Positions 38,501-51,200 of a DNA stretch of 64,000 nt are shown one piece after another. Origin of the DNA: Bretschneidera sinensis (taxonomy: Eukaryota; Streptophyta; Magnoliopsida; Brassicales; Akaniaceae); assembly GCA_023935145.1 (NCBI GenBank), contig CM043704.1, forward strand, positions 96,125,873-96,189,872, given 5' to 3'. The translations under genes were made by a program, and so were the position numbers. The notes below the pieces were generated by a model. The model was not told where the DNA came from. It searched no databases and saw nothing but the letters and a program-made list of their open reading frames with translations. The stretch's first letter is position 1. Each line of letters starts with the position of its first letter.

Positions 38501-41500
38501 CTGATACATACCTCCAACTCAAAGCTCTTTTCATTACATTGGGTCATCAATCTCATTACTGTCTGTTGCAAAACAAAAGAATTATAAATAAATTGAGTCA
38601 AATGGCCAAAACACTAAAGCTTGCCAAACATATAATGAAATAACATTATAGAGGAAATTATAAAGGCAATGAGAATGACACTGAGGTAAACATACCTGCT
38701 GCATATCAACCAACGATGCATTAGCAATTGAAGCCTCACCACTCTCAATTATACGTTGCTCTAAAACCCTCATTTGCCTCCTCTTTTCTTGAATCTCTCG
38801 TTCCAAGTTCTGGATCTGTATTTGAGAAAGCATTCACATATCTGAACTGGGCCTAGGAAAATATAAAGTCTTACAACTACTTAAAACTATATTACTGAAA
38901 TATTTGAATTGCTAGATGCTGCAATACAAAAGTACTGGGTTTAAAATAAATTGCAATTTCATTCACCTGGAACATACTTTCAAACTTCACTAAGATATCA
39001 TCAAATATACTCAAATCCTAAAAACTAAAACAGACATTTTCCAAAGGTAATTCAAAAGAAAAGGAAATCAGGACCATTGTTTAGCTATTAAACAGGGTAG
39101 TAACATGCAACAGTCAAGAAAACTAAACCAGATTAGGTTTACATGTGATACACATCCAACCACATCACTTATAAGTTCCATGAAGAATCATCAACCAGCC
39201 TGCAGCCAAAACATCAGAATAATAAGAACATTTAGGGTATGTGTAGTTGTACAAAACATTTTTCATTTTCTATCTCCAGTTTCCTTAACACATTCATCAA
39301 CAATTTGCACATTCTTAACAAAATTTGAAAAACAAATCTTTTTTTACTTACTTTTTTGGCAAACAAAAAAGATGTTTTTAAATTATGTAGAAAAGATCTA
39401 AAACAAAGAAGTGTTGTTTTCCAAATTATGTTAAGAATTTGCAAATTATTGAAAAAGTGTTAAGGGAAATGGAGATAGAAAATTAAAAATGTTTTCTACA
39501 ACTAAACAAACCCTTAGGATTTAGCACAAACTGGAGAAAGACATAAAGATTACAGATAAGTTTAATGTTTCATCTTTACCATAAAAAAAGAAGGTTTTGT
39601 CCTACACACAGAGAAACTAATAGCAATAAGATAATGTATAGGCGTAAGAAAGTAGAAAAGAAAGTTTACTTGGGTTTTCGAGTTGTCAGGGTCATTTACA
39701 GACTGCTCCACTAGGCGCTTAAGGGTGCTGGTGCTAAATGCAATCTCTCCAGCAAGCATCTTAACTTGCTCAACAAGAAGATCCATCTGATCTGACGTCA
39801 TTGCGCCCTACAATGATAAACGAAAAGGTCACTTCTATATCATGACTTCAATGGACTAATAATCAAATTCTACTGTGACATGCGCAAAGGCAACTCTTGA
39901 CTAGTAAAGCTATGTGAGGGAGATGATCATCTGCATTAATGAGATAGCAGCTCAGGTAAAACGTAAACTCTCAAGACACTAGAACTAGAAAGATATTTCA
40001 GATTTCATGGTTCAATAACTTAAGGTGAGGAAAGCACAGGAAGGAAAATCCAAACAAATCTGGAAGTTCACTACAAAGAACTCCTCCATAGAGTTGTGGG
40101 TCGTGTCTGTGTGTGTATGCATGTGTGAAAGCAAGAGCGACAAAGAAATGAAATTTTGGGCTCCACATTAAATTTCAAAAACAAACTGCCAAAAGAGTCG
40201 AGGCAGCATCAGACCCTGCCAAGGAAAATTAAGATTTTATCCCCATGACATGCCACAATGCTTTCATGAGGCCATTGACAATATAGGTTAACTTATACAG
40301 AGGACATAATAGAACCAAATTCCGAATCAAACCAAAGAAATCTGACAGAACATCTGCTAAAATAGGCATCACTAACACTGGGCTAAGCTACAAAAACCTC
40401 ACACATGCTTCAGCACAGGGGAAAAAAAGAGTATCTCAAATGACATAATAAATTCTCAGGCACAAAGGTGAAACATCCCAGGTAAATAGGGTTGGACCAG
40501 CGCTTATTGTCATCATGTTGCAGACGATAAACTGAGAGGAGAACTTAATTAAGCTACTTCACTGGCAAAATATCTATTATATGCAAATATCTTAGTTTCT
40601 ATGTTAGATAGCCAACAAATATATAAGAAATATAGCAAAACATACTGCTGCCATTTTTGAACTAATGATAAGTTCACCCACTTGAGTTGATTCTGTAACC
40701 GTACTGCTAGCTGGTGAGAGTTCTTCGTTCCACTTGCTGGAAGATCTTCTGTGCTTAAAATCAGAAGAAGAATCTGATGGGAGAACCAAGGCAGAAGATG
40801 AGTCCTGATTTTCACCATCTAAAAGCAGAGAACCCTCTCGCAACACATCCAACTTCTGGATAAAGACAACACATGAAAAAAAGTCAAGTTTGTGTTCTAC
40901 AGATTGAAAACGAAGATCTACTAAACTCCAGTGGGAAAACAATATAGACTCGTCAAAGAAAAGGGGGGCAGAGGGATGTTCTGGAAAGAAATGGTCATGG
41001 TAGTAACAAAAATGAGAAAAAGTCACAGAAAACAAAAATATCATCCAGCTAGACCGAGAAACCAATAATTTTTCAAATACTCAGCTAACATTCAGCTCTT
41101 ATTTGAGTTTTTCCATTGGAATAGAACAATATTCAAGTTCAGATGTTCAAATTTCTTCGCAGAAGTGGAGTCCAATAACAAATATACAAAATGCAAAGAC
41201 TAAAACTTTTGCTTACATGACTAAAATGAAAATTTGAACTTACATCATCCTCACCAACAGAATGACTCCGTTGATGAATAGGCACATCACTCAAACATCC
41301 AGGAATTGAATTCTTTGTAGATACAAGTATGAGTTTGGTGAGCCTTTGGATTCTGCTCATCAGCGCTGCTTTGGCTTCCTCTTCTTCCTCTAATCTTGAC
41401 TGCATTTTGACTTGACCCTCTTCCAACTATTTCATAAAAAATAGTGGTTGTAAATATTTTTTGTATAAAAGCATACACGACCACTTTGGAAAGATATGAT

Positions 41501-44500
41501 CAAGGACGAAGGAGAGGCGGAAACCTTTTGCCTTAAGGTCATTATCTCTTCATGACTGACACCAACAAGCATTCCACTCCTTAGCTGATCAAGTTCTTCT
41601 TTGAGAGTTGATATTTCTCTTTGATATTTCTTAATCAATGATTTTTCATCAATTATCTGGAAGAAACATTTTTTTCAAAATCGAACATAAGGATGAGTTT
41701 TTAAGTGTTTGTTAATGTGCCTTGCAACTGGATATCATACAAGAAACTGAGCTTATAGAGCACCTTATTACGTGAGGCATAGATTTCCACTCGCTTTGCC
41801 CTACTTGCAAACTTCAATGTGTTGTGAGTTTCCTCCATACTACTAGATGCAGGAGTAACTGTACATATAAGCTATAAATTTTGAATAAAAAAACAGTTGA
41901 ATTAGTATCCTTTGCATGTTGGTTCAAGATACATTACGTACTAAGGTTATTAAACTGAAAGCAAATAACTATAAATCATGAAAAGCATAAAACACCTTAG
42001 ACTTCATATACTGCAGAAAAGCGATAAAATTTTAAATGCACAATGCACTTCAATTCACATTTTGGAGCAAGGTGCCATCCTTTTTTTAGTTTTCTCAGCT
42101 AAAATTGCAGAGTACCATCTTATGAACTTGTATTTACAAATAAAATACACAAGTTTACACGATGCAGTAAAAAGTAAAAACTTTTGATTAGCAAATTATT
42201 CATCAATAATTGGGGCTTGCCATATTTCAGACTCACCGAAACATGTCCATGCCCACTCAGTGAAGACTGCAGAAGACGGGTAAGCTTAGAATCTCGATAA
42301 GGAACATGAGATGCCTTCCCCTCACTCAACTTTCCGATTACCTTCACATTGCAACCATTAAATGAAACTATAAAATTAAAATAGTTATGTATTAAGTCAA
42401 AAGTGTTGATAACATAAGTACAAACTTCCTTTCAGCAAAGAAACTGAATAATTCCAAACTAAATCAAAGCACCCACTCCACAGTTCACTTACAAAAAAAA
42501 ATAAAAAATAAAAAAAAACTTCACTTATAAAAAATAAAATAAAATAAACAAACCAAAGCACCAACTTCAACAAGTTCTAGAGCAACTGAATCAGTGTCGA
42601 CAAAAAAAATTCAACCATCAGCACTAGTCACCCACCAACCTCATAATTCTAATGGAAATCATCAACACATCAACTACAGCATTGTTAAGTAATTAAAGGT
42701 GCATCAACCAGGGATTTGCATATTTTACCTTTTTAGTTAAAATAGACGATGGTTCTGACTAACACAAAGAAAGTATATTGAATAACAAACTCCAATCAGT
42801 AAATAGTAACGCATACTGTGAAACAGCACCTACCGTTCCTAGAGTTAGAAGACTCTTGTTTATGTAAGACCCTTCCTTCCTCCTCAGCCCAGTTGTTTCG
42901 GTTTTTGAACTCTCAGATCCAGCTAGATCAATTAAATTCTAAACAAAAGAAAGAAGGAAAAAAACAGTAAGACAAGTCATATATCTAAGAAAAATAATAA
43001 TCTAACTTGATATTGCAAAATGAATGAAACCATACGAGCTGAGAGAAAATCACTCCATCATATTCGTCTCCATGGGCACTACTTTCAATCATCTACAAAT
43101 GCAGTGGCAAGTTAGAAACAGATATAGCCTAGAAGAATACAAGTACCAAAGGAACCATGGCACCCAATATGAGAAGTGAAAAGGAGGAATTAAATTAAGA
43201 AAACCACAATATAGTAAGACAAAAATTTATGAGTCAAGATACGGAGAAATGTGCATTCCTATTACCTAACCCTTGGAAATGAACCTTCTTTTTTCCCCTC
43301 TCTAATGTGAGAGGTATATAAACTCTACACAAACGCAAGGAATATCTTTATTAAAATCTGAAACCATTTTGAACATGTATACATGTCATACATGAGTTTC
43401 AAAATTTTAGATGCAATAATGATATCCAAAATATAGTTCCAAAACAAAAAACAGAGAGATGGCAGACTATTACTCAAAACTGATATGTGCTTGTTGTCAG
43501 CTTGATAAATCTTATTAATCATGCTACATCTATTTTTCCTACAGAAAATACTAAAAAAAGAAATGTGTATTAAGTGTTCCTGTACCCTGGATGGTTGTGG
43601 CGCACAATATTGGAACAATAACATGATAAACCTTTACCCTAAATGTGAAACAATGAGTGTAGGCTTATAAACAGTTTATCAAGGTTGGCCAACTAAGAGT
43701 TACGATGTGATAAGGTATTATTGAGTTAGAACCTCGGGGGTGGCCAAAACTAGATAGATTACACCTGGTAGACTGGTGACAAGCTAATTATCATGTAGTA
43801 GATAGCAAAAGCAACAACTGCTCCACACTTTGACTAACATTATGGATTTAGCACAATAAATGGACTAGAAATTTGTGGGATATAGCCTTCATAGTTTTAG
43901 GCCTTTGTTGGATTGTTTCCGGTACGATCCAAGACGAGAGTTGGGCGTGGCATTGTATTCATGCTTCTAAAGAAATGAGGAAAGCTCTCCATTTTTCGGC
44001 TTAACTAGAATTAAAAAAATAGAAGGGCTTTTGATGGGGAGGAGAAATCCATTGTTCTTATCAAGGATAGATGGCTCAACATTGTTAAAGGGAACTTTTT
44101 TTGCAAATGAGGAAGAGCTTATTGAGTTCACCGAATTTTTGTCATATAATTGTACATGGGTTTGCACTTTGCACCCCCTTTGTGCTTTGGAATACGGTAT
44201 TGTTTACTTATTAAAAAATCAATAAATGGACCAACCGAAGCAGAGAAGCACAGTGAATAATTGAATGGCACAGAGTTATATACCAACAGTGTAATCATAC
44301 TGTTTCTGCATCATGAATAAATTGCCCTGGTAATTATATTGACTCAGGGAAACTCATATAATTTCACTCAGATAGACACAAGTGCTCAAACAGGGGAAAA
44401 TGTAGTTAATTAAAAAAAAAAACAAAAAAAGAAAAGACAGAAATAAGTACTTAGCAACTTAGTTCTGTCGAGCACTGTAATAGGAATACATGAACAAGTA

Positions 44501-45162
44501 TTGTGTATAAAATGCTTACCAGTGTAAATATGGTGTGACTTCGGCTACTCAATAAATTAAAGTTATTCGAACCAACATGACGATGCTCTGCCATAAACGC
44601 ATCAAATAAGGCTAAATTATAAGAAATTTCACCAATTCATCATCCAACTACTGGAAGGATCAGGAAAAAGAAAGCCAAAAGAACGGCATAAAACTGAAGA
44701 TATTTATTTGTTCGTTAAGTGAGTAAAACTGAAGAATATTGCAGATGTGAATCCTTAATACCTTCCCCAGCGGCAATGAAAGATAGTACATGCCCAGGAG
44801 ACAAGACAACTTCTTCCTTTATACCCTCAACATAAGTGCCCTGAAAACATGGTGCTAGCATAAGTAAACCAACAAAATGACAAACTTTTCAAGCTAAAGG
44901 AGAAAGAAAAAGATTAAAGTGAATCAATGCAACATGTGACTCATATAGCTTAAATAGATAGTATTTTTTCTGTTTGGGTACTTTTGGAAGTAATTTTAAC
45001 AAGTGAGTTAATATGACATGTGACTTATATCTAGCTTCCGTAGATAATATTTTTTTTTGTTTGGGTTCTTTTAGTATAAATTTGATATTCAGTAGCAAAA
45101 ATCCATTTTTAAATATGATTTACTTTTTTTAGAGGAAAGGGGAACAACATGTGAGAGAATGA

Positions 45163-45212
<50 letters not shown>

Positions 45213-48200
45213 TACACATACATACACATATATATATATAAAGAGAGAGAGAGACCAGGAACCAGAGCTGAATAAAAAATGTATATTTCATTAAAAATAA
45301 GCAAAAACCTGGGAATCTTCTCTAACACGCAAATTTTGGCCTGTTGGATCAAGCAAATCATTTATCACCTGATACCAGAAGCAAACATGCACTGTAAATG
45401 AGAGAACTTTCAATGAAATTACATCAGTAAGTTCTTTCATTCAGTGGTTAATAATGAATATTCTTAAATTGGAAAAACAAAAAGAAATATGCACCAATGG
45501 ACAAGAATCTGAACCAGAGAACGAAAGTTTTAGGCAAATCACTTCATACACACAGCAGCATTGATAGTAATACCAAATTGGAAAAGGAAAATGTTAATTC
45601 TCAAGAGTCATATCATAAATTGCAAATCATAAGTGCCACTGACCTCATTATATATTTCAAGATATGACACACGGAGTAGGAACTCTCTTCCTGGAGTCTG
45701 TAGTAAGAATGATGTCAGTGATCCAATTAACCAGGCAAGCAATGTCAATTTGTTATCAATGCTACCCAAAATAAGAGAGATTATTTCTATGGTCAATAAA
45801 AAATTATAGGAACACTTAAATAGTATTTCAATTAAAGGCCACCAGATGAAATAGAATTTAGTGGAGCGGAAGCCCCCTTTAATCATGCATGGAATAATCA
45901 AATGAAAAGGAGGAGAAAAATTATGAATAAAGGACCAGGATGATTGGTATAAAATTATGTTGCAGTTTAAAGCATAAAATGTAACACAGTGTACATATTG
46001 CAATGAACATATGATACAATAAAGTCTAAAAGGACTTGACAAATAAATGGAACACTTACATCTTGGATAATGCTGAACACATCTTTTATGGCCAATGGTA
46101 TAATACCTGGAGAATTTTGATCTCCCTGTGCATATTAAAAAAACAAATCATTAATAACCAGCCGTTTTTATTTTATTGATTATAAATCAATTATAATGCA
46201 CGTGAGAAGTATAAAGTACAAGTACTTAGACAGCTGACATTTATGAATGGAAACAACAAAAGTTAACAAAGGTGAGGAGGGAAAGAGGGAGAGAGGGAGA
46301 CACAATGAGGATCTAATTTAACAACATTTAAACATATTAATACATATACGGACATATCTACACACGTCTTACTGGAAGAACATTGCAAACAGTAGAAAGC
46401 ATATAAACGCCCTCTAGTCAAGATTAGACAAGCTACTGATCGCTAGGGAGCTGATTACATTGAACTTAAAGTAATAAACCAAAATGCTTCAAAGCAATCT
46501 TACATCATGTTAATGCCAATCAATGATTTTAAAGAGATATTACAGAGATAAAAATACAGGGAACTCCCCAGCAAAAAAAAAAAAAAGAGGTCCGTTCCAA
46601 AGAGGGCTAACAAAGACACATGATAAATACAGATGCAGCAACAACACTACAAAGGTAGGAAATCTGATGCCAATGTCAGCCTGGAATTTAACATAACAAA
46701 GTCTTTTGATTCCTTGACTACTCTCCAACAAAGTCTTTAAAATGTTTCCCCTAAGTATACGATTTGTGAAACATGTTATCATTAATAAATACCGCTGAGT
46801 TCCTTTTTAGTAGTGCGAGTTATGGTTTCATCAACTTACTCTCATGATGTACTGTCAAGGAGTAATTGCAATATGGCCTTACACTCTATGTATAGTATTT
46901 TCCTTTGATCATTTATTTATAGTTGCCTAACTTAAATCGAACCTAACAAAGACTCGAGCAGATTTGCATTTAATACAAATATCCAATGCTATCCATCCAG
47001 AGATTTACCCTACCAAAACGATCAGCAACATTGCTAAAGCACAATGAGAATGCGAAGGCGTTTCTGTGAAACTCCAATTGTCTAGTACAATGTCAAGATA
47101 CAGCGATTCTATTTTTGCCTTTTATAAAGGCCACATCATAGCAAGCACTCAAACTTACATGCATAGTATGTGTTTTCCCACTACTTGTAACACCATAAGC
47201 GAAAACAGTTCCTGCATGATTAACACGCACGTATTAAAATACAACACCATTTAACTTCAATCAATTCCACAAAATTAAACATAGCACTAAGGCAAACAAA
47301 CTCATTTAAGTAACTTCATTGGAATAACTTCAACCTGATTAATCCTTATTCCTATACTAAATTTGGTTTCACAGTGCAATAGAATCAGAATTCATTCTTA
47401 GGGATTTAAAGAGTAATATTCCATACCATTGACACCTTCCATTGCTGCCTTGACTACAGGTTTTGCTGCTACCTCATATACCTCTTGAGAGGCAGCTTGC
47501 TGTCCAAAAACTCTATCTGCCATTAACAAAACAAAAAATAATTCCTTTTCAATCCAAAACTCAATGCCAATGCAATGACTCAACAGTTGGATTCACATCT
47601 TCCAGATTTAGCACAATAAAAGAAAAAATGACCATGACGTTCAAATTTCAAAATACAAAATCCATAAACTGATACCAAATGCATAAGCCGTAGCTGGATT
47701 ATACTCATTTCTCACAAGCTTATCCCCATCCGCGTACCACGCGATCTCGTCCCCTCTCTGGTACTCCCTCTCACTGTAAACAAACAAAACATAACCAAAT
47801 TTCAAATTCTACAAAAAATTACCAAATCATCCAATCACATTACCTCAAAAAAAAACCCTAACTCAAAGCAAAAACACAATTTCCTCTTCATTAGATCTGA
47901 TCTAGCACGCTCAGATCTATCATTACCTCAACGGCCTAAACCGAATCGTAACCGAGATGCTATCCCCTCCCGACCTCGGCAGGTCCACCGGCTCGCCAAT
48001 CAACTCGTCCGAGGGGTACCTGACCGGCGCGCGATCACCGTAGCCCTGCGCGATTTCTCCGCAGCCCTGCGCGCCGTAGTACACCGAATCGGAGCGGGCA
48101 CGACTCGGCGTCATGGATCGGGAACCGAGTCCACCTCCCGTGTTGTAGTAGGAAGAAGCAGACGTAGAGCACGAGCGAGGCATGAGACGGTTGTTCATGT

Positions 48201-48297
48201 AAGAAGAAGACGAGGAAGTTGAAGAGTAAGGGCTCGGGGTCGACGGTTTACGGTAAGAGAACGGCGAGCTGCTCCTCGCTCGAGAAGACGAGGCCAT
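35540..48297 (-). CDS. KIN7D: KIN-7 family kinesin with C-terminal RING finger (KIN-7D/MKRP2-like)
   Basis: A plus-end type microtubule motor of the plant KIN-7 group. Twenty-four exons join in phase into 1100 residues: 47927-48297, 47676-47773, 47427-47516, 47159-47211, 46060-46125, 45644-45697, 45309-45368, 44762-44840, 44520-44587, 43036-43092, 42834-42938, 42237-42341, 41764-41871, 41525-41656, 41244-41426, 40646-40855, 39670-39807, 38696-38815, 38512-38562, 38275-38322, 37913-38062, 36547-37287, 35720-35849, 35540-35625. The Ser-rich first 110 residues may be an organelle presequence. The motor (about 113-435) has VTIRFRPL, the P-loop [19 protein letters not shown] (switch I) and LIDLAGSES (switch II). 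Coiled coil follows, with a long one at about 775-1050. The RING (about 1053-1090) has CKVC, CRH, C.C, CSEC and CPIC. I chose [10 protein letters not shown] over an in-frame ATG five codons upstream, by family resemblance. Confidence 0.95.
39232..39516. mobile_element. Tourist-like MITE (PIF/Harbinger type) in a kinesin intron
   Basis: Bases 39235-39513 form a nearly complete fold-back. The left arm begins GGGTATGTGTAGTTGTAC and the reverse complement of the right arm begins GGGTTTGTTTAGTTGTAG; the similarity continues for over 100 bases on each side. The element is flanked by TTA at 39232-39234 and 39514-39516, the 3-bp target duplication expected of PIF/Harbinger elements. It has no reading frame of its own. 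It lies in the intron between kinesin exons 39670-39807 and 38696-38815, well away from either splice site. Confidence 0.92.
43850..44225 (+). mobile_element. Possible LINE 3'-end fragment in a kinesin intron
   Basis: The end of this stretch (cccctttgtgctttgg, then a tattgtttacttattaaaaa tail near 44175-44220) resembles the 3' ends of plant LINE elements. A partly open frame precedes it. No domain is recognisable and the boundary at the left is a guess. It lies in the 1.4-kb intron between exons 44520-44587 and 43036-43092. Confidence 0.3.
44919..45075. repeat. Diverged tandem duplication, period about 84, kinesin intron
   Basis: Two units, about 44919-44990 and 45003-45075, share acatgtgact.atat, a agatagtatttttt-like middle and ctgtttgggtacttttg-like end in the same order. 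The position is within the intron between exons 45309-45368 and 44762-44840. Confidence 0.8.
45165..45254. repeat. Compound (TA)n(CA)n(TA)n(GA)n microsatellite
   Basis: A TA run of about 19 units passes into acacacatac words, a second TA run and a short GA run. It lies in the same kinesin intron as the 84-bp tandem duplication. Confidence 0.95.
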
Positions 48298-51200
48298 CAC
48301 TGAGTCCACCAACTGAGTCGGTGACTCGGTGGATTTAAAATGCTTCGAGAGAGATAATAGAAGAAAAGAAAGAAAGAAAGAAGAGGAAGGGAATGTGTCA
48401 GTGAGCTCACATGGCTTGGGAGAGAAAAGTGAAGAAGAAGAACATTTTTTCTTCTTTTCTTTCTAATTTTATTTGCTTTATAGCTTATAAGAGAGTACAG
48501 TAGCTATAGAGAGAATGAGAACAGATACAGAGGGAGATTGATCCTTCTTCTTTAAGACAGAGAGTTGCAGAGAGAGAAGTTGAAAACTTGAAATTGGAAG
48601 GAGAATTCCAATATAACTGGTGAGAGAAGAACGATGTATTTTTTATTTTTTAATTTAAAGTTTTATCAAATTTATTTATGTTGAGTAAACTTTAAATTAT
48701 GGTAAAACATTTACGGCGGATGACCTGGAGTGGTGATGATGACGTGGATTGTTGGTTATTGGAGGTTTAAACTTGGTGAATGGACCCGCGCAGCATAGAG
48801 ATTTTGAAAAAATTAAGTGCTAAAATGAGCGGGAATAATTTAGTGTCGAGATTAGGAATTTAAAACAAAATGGAAAGAAAAGAAAACGGACAAAACCGAA
48901 ATTATATTACTGTAGTTTATTTTTAGTTTTTGTAATTTGTATTGTTTTTTGAAGATAAATTAATTATAACCGCTAAGATAACGTCATACGAGAGCAAAGG
49001 ACGTGGACTAATATAAATAATTAAATATAATCACACCATCTTGTTCTGAAATTATAAAGCGAAAATCTGTAGAGGCTGAGGAGCTTGAGGAGGACTGGAG
49101 GAGCGTTGCGGAAGAAAAGTAGTGTTGGCAGTATTCAATGGGATGGTGACACGTCATAATATAAATCTGGCTATGAATTCCTGTCACTTTTTATTTGAAG
49201 AGTAGATTGCAGAGCCTAGATTCATTAAATTATTCGATAAACCAACCAAACAGGAGGTTGATCATTGTAGTATGCATAGTATGTACCATTATACATAATT
49301 TATAGTTGTTCTACGTAACACTATGTTAACATGGTGCCGTATACCCGTATGGTATCAATTTTTAAAATTTCCGATTTTTCTTTTTTTCTATGATTATTTA
49401 ACCCATTTTATATATTTCTTTCATTTTATGTTTTTATTGCATAATCCTATATTTGTGTGAAATGAATTATATGGTTGATTTTTTTGCTATAAAAAAACAA
49501 AGTGGAGATCAATAAATTATGATTTTTCAAGTGGTGAATGGGTATATATGATAAGTAGGTCATCTCTTAGAATAAAAACTATGGAGATAAATGTTGGCCC
49601 CAAATTTTCATTAGACCTCACTCCAAAAAATTTCTTTTAGGTCTTTTAGTTGGCCTATTTATATAAATAAAAACAGACGTAGTTTCGTTAGTCAACAAAC
49701 TATTAAGTTCAGGAGTATTTTATATGGTATGAGATCTTATGAACACAAACTTTGATACACATTGATGAACACTGATATGGCTTAAAAGCTTAAGTAACGA
49801 GGAAACCAGACAAAGTTATGGGAGTCTTCATGGGGCAGACAATCGTAAGCACACAAACACTTCTCTTTTCAACTAAACCATGAGGTAGCATTGTAGGAAT
49901 TACACATCATGATCAACGGGAGATCATACGAGCATAGACTTTGATATACATGGATGAACACCAATATTACTCAAAACTTTAACCTCTTGAGTTTTTATCT
50001 CAAATCATATATATAATCTATTCTTATTTTTATTCATTTTTTATGTTGGATAAATTATATATGGATATCTAACCAAACTTATTTATGATATAATACTCTA
50101 AAACATTTGATGTTTCAATAAAAAAAAAAACATATTATTGTTTGAAAAGGAAAACAAAAAAAATAAAATGGTAAGAAATTGACAAACAATATATTTAATC
50201 TTCACCATTATTTCAAATACAAGTTAAATTTTACACCTCTCCAAAGTAAGTGAAAATTGAGCAAATGTTACGTCCATATCAAACTAAATCCAAAATGTTC
50301 GATGAATTGTTAAATATTTATGATGGCCCGCACAACAATTAAGATTGAAGCAGTAAAAGATATTTAGATAACCAATCATCACATAAAGGTGTATTACTAC
50401 CATAAGGAAAATTTGTTAGTAAGACAACGTAACAATAAAGTTTTCATTGAAACAATATAAATTGTTGAAAAATTTAAAATAAGAAAAAACAATTTTATAA
50501 TCACATAAGCATTCAGAAGTTATATATGTAATAAAAAAATATTTAAATGATGTTTAAAAATTAATTTAAACATAATTATTTAATAAATTTATATAAATTT
50601 TATTTTAAATTTATTAATTTAAATATGTTTTAATCAGTTTTCAAACATCACCTTAAAAATTAAAACATGAATGTTCGATGAATAAAAAATATTGTCTTTT
50701 TATATGCGATACAACTATATATGCAAATGTCGAATAACTTTGACTGTACATTAAAAATTGTTTGAATTATAAAAAATATTATGTAATTGATTTTATTTTC
50801 GAAAAATATCTTGAAATTTTTTTGTAGTAAAAAATATTTTATGGTATGTTTTTGTTAGCAAACAATATCATGTGTTATGTTTTTGTTAATAAAAAAAATA
50901 TCATGTGATATGTTATCACAATATATTATTCGTACACAAAAATATATTATAATGTATTTTTTGTCACATAAAAAATTTCAGAATATTTTTTAAAAATAAA
51001 ATAAATCATATTATTATTTTTTTTATGATTAAAACTTATAAATTTACCGAAATGGAGATTAAGAAAAATAAATTTGGTGAACAAAAGGAGTATGTCACAC
51101 GCGCTGAGTCGAGATCTAAATAAGTTGAATAATTGGACGGTGGGGATGGGAAGATACTGTCCCATGTGATGGGTGTCTTTACCTGTCAGACTCGCGCTTT

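Noticed and set aside
45089..45361. Open frames with long Tyr-Ile runs
   Set aside because: These are translations of the TA/CA microsatellite in a kinesin intron.
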